A DNA stretch of 64,000 nt from assembly GCA_019918135.1 (NCBI GenBank), contig WBZZ01002755.1, positions 88,501 to 152,500 on the forward strand, read 5' to 3'. Shown here in pieces: positions 50,091-60,964 of this stretch. Positions within the stretch are counted from its first letter, which is position 1, and each line of letters begins with the position of its first letter. Below the pieces are notes generated by a model, which saw nothing but the letters and a program-made list of their open reading frames with translations, was not told the origin of the DNA and ran no database searches. The translations under genes and the position numbers were made by a program. This DNA comes from Paulinella micropora. Lineage: Eukaryota > Cercozoa > Imbricatea > Euglyphida > Paulinellidae.

Positions 50091-51410
50091 TCGGTGCCAT
50101 GCGTACCGGAGACGCATACTCCGATAGCCGCGCCTCGATCAATCCCTTTTCCAAAAGTTCCGCCGTCATCTCCCTCGCAATTTGATCCTCATGATGGCTC
50201 AACCGCGAAGGCCGTCCTATCCCCGGTACCTCTTGCCCCATCTCTCGTTCGAAAACCGCGACGTGGCTTGTCACCGATCCCCCCTCCAAAGGGCCGAAAG
50301 CTTGGATGTTGTCTTCCATGACCCCCATAGCCGCAGCCTTTTCCTCTGGCGTGCCCTCCCATGTCTCCGACTGTGCCTGTAACGCCTGTCTCGCCTTATC
50401 CGTCTCCTCCTTGATCTGCTCCTCTGTCGCTTGCCCTGTATGTCATCCACCGCTATCTCTGCTCCGTCCCCGTCTAACCCTTCCTCGACCGATATAAGGT
50501 TGGTGTCTTCCGCTCTTGATCCGCGAATCTTGCCAGTTGGTCCATCATCATAGCATACTGAATGGCGTGTGTCCTGTGATATACCCCGGATATGTGCGTA
50601 AATGCCTCATCCCGAATGGAAGCCAAATCCCGATCCAGAAGTTCCTCTCGGTACCGCCTTGCTATCTTCCTCGATCCGAGTCGGCAAGCCACTATCAACT
50701 TCTGTGTGCGACTCGGGATCGGTATCGGGTCCGCGATCAGAAAATCTTCCACATCGTACCACCACATCTCCGTTCTCCTTCCTACCGGAAACATAATCGT
50801 GAAGTCCCCGTGCGAAAGCCGATTTTTCAATGTCTTCTTGATCTGGGACACCGAATCCGCTACCATGGGTTGGCTTCCCCACCGCTCCTGCAGGAAGTTC
50901 AAAATCTCCACCTTGGCCTGGCTAGGCTTGCCTGTATTGCATACCACATGTTGCGCCATAGGCAACACCCGTGTATCCATTTCCTTATGTTGGTATCCCA
51001 AGTCTCGCCCGTGTTTCGGAAAACCGTCCGAGGCCTCCTCCCTCTGTCTCCGGAAATACTCCAACCTCGTGTCGACCAGAGCAACGATTCTCGCCCTCGT
51101 CCACTCATCCTCCGACTCGCTCTCCTCTTCCTCCTCCTCGTGTTCCCCAATGGCAAAAACCTCCTGCTCCGCTGCCTTATTCTCCTCTCCCTTCTCAATC
51201 TCTACTCGTGCCGCCCTGAAATCGTTCGCCACCCATGCCCCCGGTGTGTCTCCTTGTCCCTCCTCTGAGTCGTATTCCACCACTCGATACACCGGAGCGT
51301 TTTCCCCCCGTTCATACCGTACCTCTTTTCTGTGACAGTCGATGTCAGTGTGCATCCGCTTCAGTGCTTCAAAGCTCCACAGGAGTGCCCCTGTATATGC
51401 CGGAACGACC
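50090..51410 (-). pseudogene. Inverted Ty3 segment: protease end, gag-like part and RT start
   Basis: Read on the minus strand from 51430: end of protease (VVPAYTGALLWSFEALKRM), an acidic spacer (EEEEEESESEDEW), a capsid-like stretch (TEMWWYDVEDFLIADPIP, KLIVACRLGSRKIARRY), then the RT connector and beginning (AFGPLEGGSVTSHVAVFERE, EMTAELLEKGLIEARLSEYA, SPVRMAPKPD) at about 50330-50110. The RT continues only on the plus strand from 51415. Both ends carry CTGTATATG/CATATACAG in inverted orientation. Confidence 0.8.
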
Positions 51411-52023
51411 CAAAACCTGTGGAACGTTGCGGATGTGTATCAACTATTGGAGGATAAACGAAATCAGCAAGAAGATAGAGACACCGGTGCCAGATGTGCG
51501 GAGGGGAATAGAGGTGTTGCAGAAAGCGAAAATATACTCGACGTTGGATTTGAAAAGCGGATTCTGGCAGATCCCGTTAGCGGAGGAAAGCCGCTACCTA
51601 ACGGCATTCATGGTGGGGATGGCAACCTACGTGTGGAAGGTTCTGCCGATGGGGTTGAAGGTGGCACCGGGCATATTTCAGCAGGCGATGACGAAGATGC
51701 TAGGTGCGAATTTCCGAGACGCGGAATTTGCGGAGAAGTACGGGGATACGACGGGATACGCCTTCGCGTATTTGGATGATGTGGTCATTTTCTCGAATTC
51801 GGTAGAGGAACACATACAACATTTGCGAGACATCATGAGACGGGTCAAGGCGTTCGGATTCCGGTTGAACGCTAAGAAGTGCCACTTCTTACAGAAGCGG
51901 ATACAATATCTGGGGTACGACATCGAGAACGGGACGTGTTCGATTGCAAGGAAGAAGCGAGAGGCGCTTGCGGCTATGCCTCTTCATGCGACGAGATCAG
52001 ATTTACACTCCTTTGTGTCCTTG
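51411..52023 (+). pseudogene. Reverse transcriptase segment
   Basis: RMCINYWRINEISKKIETPV, YSTLDLKSGFWQIPLAEES, MGLKVAPGIFQQAMTKML and FAYLDDVVIFSNSVEEHI. The YLDD active-site box and the LDLKSGFWQIPL motif (first catalytic Asp) are intact. The frame breaks at about 52023, just before YYSEFIPGFAKIAEP. Confidence 0.9.
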
Positions 52024-52834
52024 GGCGCAATACTATAGTGAATTCATACCGGGATTCGCAAAAATCGCGGAACCAATACGGTTGTTCATGAAAGAGGGCA
52101 AGTGCGGTGCGGGGAGTACGTGGCCACCAGCGGTTCATAAGGCGGTTGAAACACTAAGGGCACATATCTTGATGGACCCATGGAGCGAAGGAGGTACGGT
52201 TTTACAGCTTCCCAATTTCAACAAGAGTTTCATACTCGACACGGATGCATCGGCATATGCGATAGCAGGGGTTCTGCAACAGAGGGATGACGAGGGGCGT
52301 TTGAGGCCGGTGATGTTTCTGAGTCGACGAATGACACGGGCAGAACAACAATACTGCACGCGGCAGAGAGAGGCATTGGCCATAGTCTGGAGTTTCAAAA
52401 AACTGTGCGACTATCTGTGGGGGGCAAAAGGAACGACGGTGCGGTCGGATCACAACAACCTACAGTGGTTGATGTCGCAGGATCACACGGGCAGGTTGGC
52501 AAGATGGCAGTTGGAGCTATCCGAATATGACTTCACGATTGAATTCATATCGGGTAAGGAGAACTATCGTGCGGACTACCAGTCAAGGGCTGGGGGTACG
52601 CCGAAGGACGACAATGCGAAGGAAAAGAAGGAGGAGGCGGTGGCGGACGACAAGGATACACGGGCGCAACAGCAGAGTCATGGTGTCCTCGCACTGAAAC
52701 CAGTGTACGACGCGGAGAAGAAGAGTGGCATGAACCTGACGCGGTTTCATTTCAAGACGGCCGCAGCGGTTTTAACGCTCTTGGGAAAGATGGATTTGGA
52801 AGTGGAGGAGCAGAGGGCGAATTTCGACGACTGA
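52024..52834 (+). pseudogene. RNase H segment and linker
   Basis: FIPGFAKIAEPIRLFM, FILDTDASAYAIAGVLQQRD, QREALAIVWSFKKLCDYLW, TVRSDHNNLQWLM and FISGKENYRADYQSR are the standard Ty3 RNase H landmarks with Asp, Glu and Asp in place. A TGA ends the frame at 52832-52834, but the same frame continues KPINGMDYVTEVAEMHRNR. Confidence 0.88.
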
Positions 52835-52849
52835 AAACCCATCAACGGT

Positions 52850-54403
52850 ATGGATTATGTGACGGAGGTAGCGGAAATGCATAGGAATAGGAAGGAGGCG
52901 CAGAGGGAGGATGTGCGGTTTTACGAAGCGGCTCACGAACACTCGGTGGCTTGTTGTGAAGAACACGGGTTGGAAGATGCGAGAAATGGATATGAGGAAG
53001 AGATGTGGAAGGAGGCGATACAGGGAGCTGACGGAGGATGAGGTGGGGGATTTGAAACCTTGTCCGTGGCGAACCATGCCCATGGTGGGGAACATTGTGA
53101 TTCCGACGAAGGCGGAAGCGGCGGCGGGTCAGACGGAGGCGAAGCCGGAACTCATGTTGCGGGACACACATCCAAGCCGGGTATCCTTGGAGTTGGAAAA
53201 CAAGACGGAGATCAAGTTCGCGTCGGTGGACATGTTCCGCAAGCTCACGCGAGACAGTGAGGAGTGGAAGAGGTTTATTGCGCACCAGGAGAGCCCGACG
53301 GGGATTTCGGCGGACGGGGACATAAAGTGGCGGAAGGAGAAGTACACTTACTCGGACGGGCTAATCTGGTATTTCGGGAGCGGTGCCAAGAACAAGGACG
53401 ATCCGGAACGGTGGGTGGTATGGGTGCCGGCAGCGTTGTGGTACGCGATTCTGATAGGGGCACACAACTGCCCTTTACAGAGTCACCCGGGGCTGGATAG
53501 GATGAGGTGGTCTATGACTCGACGGTTTTATTGGGACACGATGGATAAGGACAGCAAGAGTTTCATTTCAGGATGTGGACCATGCCAGAGGGCGAAGACG
53601 GTCTACGACGCGAACAAGGGGCTACTGGGGCAGTATGACATAACACGGGATATATTTGACACGATTCACATCGATTATGTCGGCCTTTACCGGAAGCGGG
53701 GGAGGGTCGATACAAGTATATCCTCACGATTATTGATCGGGCCTCTAACTACGTGATTGCGGTTCCCACGGCTGACGACACCAAGGAGACGACGGCCAAA
53801 GCACTGGCTGATAACGTATTCAGCCGGATCGGGGTTCCCAGGAAGATCATATCGGACAGAGGAAGCTCCTTTATCAATTGGGTGTCGAACGAGCTCAGTG
53901 CATACTACGGGTTTCGGTGGGATTATGTCACGGCATACAACCCTATGGCTAACGGGAAGATAGAGAGGATGCATCGTACGCTGAAGGCATCCTTGAAGAT
54001 CTATTGTCAGAACGGGCAAACCAAATGGCCAGAGGCATTGCAAGCGTTTACCTTTGCGGTGAACAATCTGGGTTCTTCGTCTTTGGGGGGTAGGGCTAGA
54101 CTGTGCCCACATCAGATGGTGTTTGGCAAGGTCTTGACCACTCCACAGGACGTGATAGAACACAAGGCACTGTATCAGCCGTTGGAGCTGATGGCAGTGA
54201 GGTTACGGGCCCTAGCGGAAGCGGAACAAATTGTGACTAAGCATCGGCAGGCGGCAATGCGGACGGAGGACGAGAAGGGCCAACAGAAATATAAACACGT
54301 GGAATTCCGGGAGGGGGATACAGTGCTGCTATACTGCCCAAACGTTCCAGTGGGGGTCTCAACAAAGCTCTATGAGAAATGGCAGGTCCGTATCAGATTA
54401 TGA
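52850..54403 (+). pseudogene. Integrase segment
   Basis: The zinc-binding region reads HNCPLQSHPGLDRM and CGPCQRAK (HHCC). The catalytic core has HIDYVGL, ISDRGSSFINW and GKIERMHRTLK, giving the D, D, E triad. A YEKW motif closes the fold. Frame changes occur at about 53010 and 53700. Confidence 0.88.
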
Positions 54404-55421
54404 AACAAACCGCGACAATTATAAGATCAGACACCAGCGGACGAAAAAGGAACAGATAGTCCACGTTCGGCGATTGGTCAAGTTATCGCCTTACTTGTTG
54501 TATCACGAAACGGAGCAGGCGGATCAATTTGAAAACCCGCGGCCGTTGTTGACACGGGCACAGAGGGCGGAGGAGATTGCGAGGCTGAGGGAGGAGGTGA
54601 CGTTCGAACAGGATGCGGAGGAGAAGAAAAGATTGCAGGACGCAATAGAGGAATTGGAGACGGGTTCACATGAGAGAGTTTCACAGAAACAAAAGCGGGA
54701 TGAGGAAAAGCGGAGAGAGGAGGACAAGAAACAGGACGAGGGAGAAATACAAGGCAGGGAGGGGGAAGCAGAGGGGAAAGGCGTGGGAGCACAAGGGGGT
54801 CATGACAAGCAAGGTACAGGGGGGCCTTCGAGACCAGAGGCACCGGAGGGACATTTGGGGATCAAAAACAAGCGAGGCCTGTGGGTGGGAAAAGCGGCGG
54901 AGATCGATGTGATAAAATGGAAGACGGGCAAGTTCTACTTGATGATGCCGGCGGCGAAAGAGGTAAGCGATAACACATTGGACGACTTCTATGTCCTGAG
55001 GGTTCTAAGTCAGGGGGCGACGTCACGACATAAGGCGGGGAAGGGCATAACGCCGGTGATGCAGTTTTGGAGGAGTAGTGACGAGGTAGCAGAGGAAAAG
55101 ATGCGGCGGTTCGATCCGGTTTTTCTGGAAAAAGCGGGAAAGAAGCGGGAAACGTGGGATGCCACCATCAAGTTGGACGACGAGGATCATATCCCATACA
55201 CCATTCAGACGAGACCGCGGTTAGTGCTGAATGTACCGTTCGACCTCACGGAAGACAGGCGGATACCGGCACAGATTTGGGACGAGATAGATGCGGAGGG
55301 ATTGCCTTTCGATATTATCGGCGCTCCACCGGCGGCGGTTGGATCAAGAGGCAAGAAGCGGCCTACGACGGGTGGTCGGATGACTCGGGCAAGAGGACGG
55401 GCACAACGAGGAAGGGGGTGA
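54372..55421 (+). pseudogene. Integrase tail and C-terminal extension
   Basis: YKIRHQRTKKEQIVHVRRL resembles the GPY/F-type end of Ty3 integrases. A charged linker of about 90 residues and a further 190-residue region (GLWVGKAAEIDVIKWKTGKF, MQFWRSSDEVAEEKM) follow, ending in an Arg/Gly-rich tail (RMTRARGRAQRGRG). I do not recognise the extension; it is not a chromodomain. Confidence 0.7.
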
Positions 55422-55904
55422 TGAACGGGTGACGAGTGAGAGGATAGTATAGGAATAGAGAAAGATGAAGAATAAGAAAGAAGATGAGAAATGACGAGAT
55501 GAGAAGAATACGACTTGCGGGCACAGGACGGGGTGATAACGGCTTATATGATTTGCGGGTATATGATGGGTGATAGCGGCTTATATGACTTGCGGGTATA
55601 TGAGAGGATGATAACGGTATCAATGAATTGCGGGATTTTATAAGGGGGTGATGAGAATATGACTGACATACGAATTCGAAGATGAATGGTGATGAGAGAG
55701 GGGGAGCGGTATACTTTTACATTCACAGGTGCGGTGACGGGCATGCTACATGCATTTTATACCAAGAAGGTAAACATTGTGACGACGCGGGTTATATATA
55801 CAGACAAATACGGGAAAAATATTATACCATTCAGGCTCACGGGTATAGGCATACATAATATCATGTGACTTTTCGGTGTGATGGGGGAAATATATCAGAC
55901 TGAC

Positions 55905-56014
55905 ATATCGGACATAGCGGACATATCGGGAAATGAATGACAAACATGTCTTATGCCTGATATCGGACATAGCGGACATATCGGGAAATGAATGACAAAC
56001 ATGTCTTATGCCTG
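55905..56014. repeat. 55-bp tandem duplication
   Basis: ATATCGGACATAGCGGACAT and the following 35 bases occur twice in direct succession (from 55905 and 55960). AT-rich and non-coding. The surrounding 55440-56330 holds (GGGTATATGA)-type short repeats and GA-rich sequence but no gene. Confidence 0.9.
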
Positions 56015-56332
56015 ATAGGCTCATGGGGGAAACGGGGAAGCGGCCTGATACAAGACTTTATTTTTTTCCGCTCTGTGATGAGCGATGATGTGGAACTTTA
56101 TATATTTTCCTGATTACAGCGGGCGAAGGGGACATACGGGTTGGGTTGGGGGAATAACACATATTGACTAATCCAGTTAGATAGAGAGGGGTAGAATAGC
56201 GGGAGGGAGGAAGACAGGGGATAACAAATAGGGATAGTCAATAGGATGGATAGGATAGCCGGGGGGGAGGGGGGGTGGATGATATAGTCAGAGGATAGGA
56301 TAGTGAGAGGGGAGGGAGCGCGGGGCAGAAAA

Positions 56333-56662
56333 GAGAAAGATGAAGAAGAAAGATGAAGAAGGAAGAGGAAACGGGCAAGCGGCAACTCTGACACTCGGGT
56401 GAGGGGGGGGGCACCAGAGTGCAAATATCATTCAGAGGGGGCTGCGAAGGGGATCAAAAGGAGACATGGACCTTTTTGGGGGCAGAGATGAGAAAGATGA
56501 AGAAGAAAGATGAAGAAGAAAGATGATGAAGAAGGAAGAGAAACGGGGCAACGGGCAAGCGGCAACTCTGACACTCGGGTGAGGGGGGGCACCAGAGTGC
56601 AAACATCATTCAGAAGGGGCTGCGAAGGGGATCAAAAGGAGACATGGACCTTTTTGGGGGGA
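56333..56662. repeat. Direct duplication of about 160-170 bp
   Basis: GAAGAAAGATGAAG-type purine repeats followed by CTCTGACACTCGGGTGAGGG, CACCAGAGTGCAAA and GGAGACATGGACCTTTTTGG occur twice (ending at about 56482 and 56662). They could be remnants of LTR ends. No coding signal. Confidence 0.85.
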
Positions 56663-56895
56663 GAAGGGATGGAGTGATGAGTAGACGAGGGGGTGTGTAT
56701 ATCATTCGTGTTATTAGCACTCAGGTTCGTTTCAAGCATGGCGTTTCAGTGCCGGAGGGGCCTTGGTGGGGGTAGCAAAGGTCCGGGGGAGCCTTTCCTT
56801 GCCTACGTTACCTCTGGGCTGGGCGACCGGGACTACAGCGCACCGAGAGGGCATTATGAGGCTATTAAAAGCCAGAAGTATCAGTTCGAGTTACA

Positions 56896-57100
56896 GTGGG
56901 ATTCGGCGTGACCGAGACGGGGGCGGCTTCAACAAGTGGGATTCGGCGTGACCGAGACGGGGGCGGCTTCAACAAGTGGGATTCGGCGTGACCGAGACGG
57001 GGGCGGCTTCAACAAGTGGGATTCGGCGTGACCGAGACGGGGGCGGCTTCGACGAGTGGGATTCGGCGTGACCGAGACGGGGCGGTTCCAACATGTGGGA
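56896..57100. repeat. 40-bp minisatellite
   Basis: Five copies of GTGGGATTCGGCGTGACCGA plus GACGGGGGCGGCTTCAACAA, the first three perfect, then a degenerate sixth (GTGGGATGCGGCGGGACCC). The plus strand reads SGIRRDRDGGGF in each copy. Short ORFs from 56693 to 57480 around it have no recognisable domain. Confidence 0.95.
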
Positions 57101-57811
57101 TGCGGCGGGACCCAGATGGCGGCTGCGTCCGAGCACGAGGAGCGGCAACAACATATGGATATCGATCGAACGAAGGCACGGCGGGGAAGCATTGGATAGG
57201 CGGATTCAACGGAGTCGCGGAAGCGGGAAGGGAAGACTCGCCCAGGATAGTACAGACCGACACTAGGTCGGGGGGACATTGAGTGACTAGGGGCCGGTTA
57301 CAAAGAATGGAGGGTGAAGGGCAAGTTGTGGTCTCAACAGAGGAGGGGTGCATTTTCAGGCGTGCGGTGGCGGAAACCGATTCAACAGGCGACGAAGGGC
57401 GTAACGGGAAATTAGCCAAAATTTTACATAATGTAAGTGTTGGCGTTTGGCCCAACCTACAATTTTGTTTAATTTGTTAATACGGGTACGGCGTTGACCG
57501 TCACTCAGGTTCGTATTTGCATTTTATCCCGAGGTTGGTCGGCGGGGGCGTAAGTTCGACTCCTCGCGCGCATACTGGCGAGCGCGCTCGGGGGGGAGAA
57601 GGGATTATGCCGGCCCACCCGGTATATAATGGCAATACGGATCGTTCCGGTCTGTCGGTTAATCCTTGGTCTGGAGATTACGGAGTCCCTACTTTAGGTA
57701 TTCATCAGTCTTCATATCGTTAGTAACAGTTATCTGTTTATTAAATATCCTACTATCGTAACACGGTCACTCACTTAATTATTAATATTGTTATTATTAT
57801 TGTTATTATTA

Positions 57812-57869
<58 letters not shown>

Positions 57870-58359
57870 GATTGTGATTATGATTATGATTATGATTATG
57901 ACTATGACTATGATTACAGTATTGGACAATTAATCATCTAGACACTTCCTCCTCGGCTATGTCCATATTCCTATTTTATACGTTAGCCTTATTCGTTACG
58001 GTTAGTAGTATTATTAGTTATTAATACAGTCATTTAGAGTACCTTTTCTGGTCCTGGTGGCACTAGCTTTTTACCATTACCATTATTGCCCATATCAGGC
58101 CGTTTCGTGGGTCATTTCCTGGAGGTACATCTTTTGTGTGACGTCGTCAGTTAGACTGGCGGGAATTGTTCGGTATTGTTAAATTCTTTAATAAAATCAT
58201 TGAGGAACTAGTAATCTACTATGAGCAATGAAATCAGTCAAACTTATTTCCACCCTACCAGTAATCTATCGCCCACGGTGCACTGGAAAATTTCCCTTTT
58301 TACAAAAGCAATCTCCCTTTTTACCCATATCAACTCGTAATTTTCTCACTTTGACCGTA

Positions 58360-58767
58360 CTACCAACGTTTCCATTTTAACACAACCACATCCGTAACCA
58401 CACGTTTATCACCTTTAGAAAAAATAGTTCTTTCTAATTCCTTTCTAACTCTTGTTCCCTTAGGGAATTCATTAATTAAAGGATTTCTGTATATTTCTTG
58501 AGTGTTTTTTTCAGTTCCTTCATAAACATTAATAGGTACTGCTTTAATTGTTGTATGATATGTTTTATTATAAGCATCAACAACCTCATGAATAATAGGA
58601 ACCCACTCAAAATTTTCATTCAATTCCCATATCAAATTTAATTCATTCCGTATCGTTCTGATAAATCTATCTATTATACCCATTGTTCTGTGGTCTCCTA
58701 CTTGAACCGGCCTGTGCTCAATATTGTTTTGTCTAAAGAGACAACAAATGCTTACAAAACAAGACAT
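58360..58767 (-). pseudogene. C-terminal part of a Polinton-type integrase
   Basis: VQVGDHRTMGIIDRFIRTIR, then EVVDAYNKTYHTTIKAVP and RVVTDVVVLKWKRW, ending in TAA-type AT-rich sequence. The GDHRxxGIIxRFxRTxR block is the third catalytic region of rve integrases, with Asp in the usual Glu position. The first two catalytic Asp blocks and the zinc domain are absent. The upstream residues (FVSICCLFRQNN) belong to other sequence, so the gene is cut there. Confidence 0.72.
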
Positions 58768-58794
58768 CTTTTATCAAGCAATCACGAATTAAGA

Positions 58795-58938
58795 ATGAAA
58801 GGAATTAATCTTTCAAATGATGATTTAAGTATAGAAAAAATAAAATGTGAATGTGGTTCAATTATTAGGAGAAATGGGAAAGAAATTCATGAGACAACCA
58901 CAAAACATACGAAATACATTCAAGCCAAAAATAATTAA
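58795..58938 (+). CDS. Small CxC...H...H zinc protein
   Basis: MKGINLSNDDLSIEKIKCEC, GSIIRRNGKEIHETTTKHTK, ending YIQAKNN: 47 residues from this ATG. The Cys-x-Cys-Gly, His-x(5)-His spacing is that of short zinc-finger proteins common in Polintons and large DNA viruses. The frame is open upstream to 58690, overlapping the integrase fragment on the other strand, so a longer form is possible. Confidence 0.55.
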   Translation: MKGINLSNDDLSIEKIKCECGSIIRRNGKEIHETTTKHTKYIQAKNN

Positions 58939-59019
58939 TAACTTACAAGTCTAACTTTTCAACTTTCTTTTTAATTCTAGCACTGCTTCGTATGTTTTCC
59001 TGTTTAATGTCAAGTGATT

Positions 59020-59235
59020 TTAATAAATTAATATTTTTTTCTCTTTAGTAATTTGTTTAATTTTATCGGCTAACTGCTCTGCCGGTTCCGTTTCTTCCGG
59101 TTGCTCATCAACATTAGTCTTTAATAATTCACTCGGCCTTACTAAGTCCTCTTCTGACAAGATAACTTTGAAGCCCTTACGGCCTTTAACCTTAAATATA
59201 GTTTTACTAACAGCGACGAAAAGCCAGGAGCGCAT
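59020..59235 (-). pseudogene. Fragment of unknown AT-rich gene
   Basis: VSKTIFKVKGRKGFKVILSE, EDLVRPSELLKTN and EPAEQLADKIKQITKEK, ending IY and TAA. The first residues come from the GC-rich neighbour, so the 5' end is cut at about 59222. Function unknown. Confidence 0.4.
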
Positions 59236-60942
59236 TGGGCCTGGGAAGAATGCCTAGACCTGCCCCTCCGTTTTACGGGCGGTGGGGACAACACGGCGGG
59301 GAGCTGCGCCAGCTCGGTGCTGAGCTTCTGCCAGCGTGACTACGAGTGGGTTAGTAACTCGGGCACAGAGCCGCGGCCCCACAACAATGTGTCTTACCTC
59401 TGTGACTTCTATTGCAGGTGGCCCTGCCGCGGCAACTTGCCCGAGTTGGCGTGCGCGAGCCCCGCCGACGCCGAGCCGCGCCTGAACTGCACCGACTCGC
59501 CGGCGCTGCGCGCCCGGGCGTGTGCGGGGGACCTGCTGAGCGACGCCGGCACGCCCTGCCGGGCGGGCGAGCTGGCGCTGGCCACCCGGGCGCCGCCGTG
59601 CGGGGTGCCGGGGCTGGCGGTGCCCACGCGCTCGGCTTCTGCACGCCGGGCCAGGTCGGCTGCGGCCTGGCGCAGTGCCGCTGCTGGGCCGGCGAGACAG
59701 GGGAGCCGGGCTGCTGCGCGGCGCACAGTTTTGGCCACGGACACGGCCGCCTGTGCGAGCGCGGGGCCTGGCCCGGGCCGGCGGGCGCGGCGCCGTACCA
59801 CGAGCCGCCCGCCGCGGTGTGCGTCTGTGACCCCGGGTACGTGGGCGAACGCTGCGAGGAACGGGTGCCGCCGGGCACGGGCTGCCACCTATCGGCGCGC
59901 GTCCGCGAGCTGCGCGCCAACGTGGCGGACCTGTGGCCCTCTGCCTCGCGCTCGACCAGCGCCACGCCCAGCGCCACGCCGACGCGGTCGCTGACGCCCA
60001 GCGGCACGCGGACGCGGTCGCGCACGGCCAGCCCGAGCGCCAGCGCGAGCGCAAGCGCCAGCGCGAGCGCAAGCGCCAGTGCGAGCCGCACGCCGAGCGG
60101 CAGCCGCACTGCGACGCGCACGGGGAGCCGCACCTCCTCCCCCAGCGTGACGCCGAGCGAGCGGCCGGGCCTGCTGCTGCGCAGCGCGGCGCGGGGCTGG
60201 TGCCTGCGGCCGGCGGACCTGGTGTGGGCCGAGTGCCCCCTGTCGCTGCAGGCGCAGAAGGCGTGGGCCGTCAACTGGGCGATGTGCCGCGTCTGGTACG
60301 GGGCGCAGCGGCTGCTGGAGCCGGCGGAGTACTGGCGCCAGTGCCTGGCGTACCAGTACGAGCGCGGCACGGCTGGGACGGTGCTGTGCGAGCACGGCTT
60401 TGGCACCAACTGGACCAGCGACGGCGCCGTGGCGCCGGACGACCGGCTGCAGTGGCGGCGGGACGAGTGCGGCGACGACATGCTGACGCCGCGGGGCGCG
60501 GCGTCCACGCTCGTGCAGTCGTCCGCCGGCTGGTCGCTGGAGGCGGCGGCCGGGGGCGGCGCTTCTCACAACCTGGTGTACCCGTGCGGCGGCGGCCGGC
60601 GGCCGGCGGGCGCTGCGCGAACCGGCGCAGCTGGGCGACGTGGCGCGGGCCGGCGCGGCCGGCTGGGCGGCGCTGGTGCTGGTGGAGGTGTCCCTGGGCG
60701 CGAGCGTGTCGGTGTCGCCCACGCCGTCGCTGCGGGACGAGCCCTGGGTGCTGCGCAACAACGATGGGCTGTGCTTCTGGCCCCAGCGCCTGCTGTGGCA
60801 GCAGCTGCCCCTGTTCGCGGCCTGCCCGCCGCCGCCGGCCACCCGGGCGCAGGAGCTGCAGCTAGCCGTGCACGTGTACAATGGTCACGTAGGTTGCGGG
60901 CCTCACGCCTGTTGCGTCATCGCTGTCGCCGGCTTTGCCTAG
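59223..60942 (+). CDS. EGF-type surface protein with long Ser/Thr linker, 5' cut (two frame breaks)
   Basis: Coding begins abruptly (PGAHWAWEECLDLPLRFTGG) with no start codon, immediately after the AT-rich remnant. Cys-rich region: SCASSVLSFCQRDYEWV, YLCDFYCRWPC. At about 59620 the frame shifts by one (CGVPGLAVP to HALGFCTPGQVGCG). An EGF domain follows (CVCDPGYVGERCEE). Then a linker of about 70 residues of the form SATPSATPT, SASASASASAS and SGSRTATRTGS. After it, CLRPADLVWAECPLSLQAQ, CEHGFGTNWTSD and LVYPCGGG; a second shift near 60600 gives LREPAQLGDVARAG and SLRDEPWVLRNNDGLC, ending VAGFA and TAG. It is of the same type as the genes at 34251, 37222 and 44295. Confidence 0.65.
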
Positions 60943-60964
60943 GCTGAGGTTCGGAAGCCATAGT

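Larger units (their letters stand above)
49790..55421. mobile_element. Decayed Ty3/gypsy LTR-retrotransposon with internal inversion
   Basis: Retropepsin-like, RT, RNase H and integrase segments are all present, with frame breaks at most domain joins (near 52023, 53010, 53700 and 54390) and one in-frame TGA at 52832-52834. A segment from about 50090 to 51410 is inverted. No LTR pair was found: the sequence after 55421 is not repeated near 49000, so the 5' LTR is lost or unrecognised. The order RT-RNase H-integrase identifies Ty3/gypsy (Metaviridae-type) rather than copia. A GA/CT-rich 420-bp stretch (49362-49780) upstream reads as a charged linker on the minus strand and may be a second inverted piece. 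Confidence 0.9.
57480..59222. mobile_element. AT-rich Polinton/Polinton-like virus remnant
   Basis: Composition drops to about 35% GC at 57480 and returns abruptly at about 59222. The segment holds an (ATT)n/(GATTAT)n tract (57785-57915), an integrase fragment, a small zinc protein and a partial minus-strand ORF (59020-59235). No terminal inverted repeats, polymerase or capsid gene is visible. Polintons/Mavericks and related viruses carry an rve-type integrase and such small CxC proteins, so a broken copy is the best reading. Confidence 0.65.

Noticed and set aside
57535-57590. tRNA gene suggested by GTAAGTTCGACTCCTCGCG
   Set aside because: The B-box-like GTTCGACTCC is present, but the flanking bases do not form a T-stem, and no A box, anticodon arm or acceptor stem fits.
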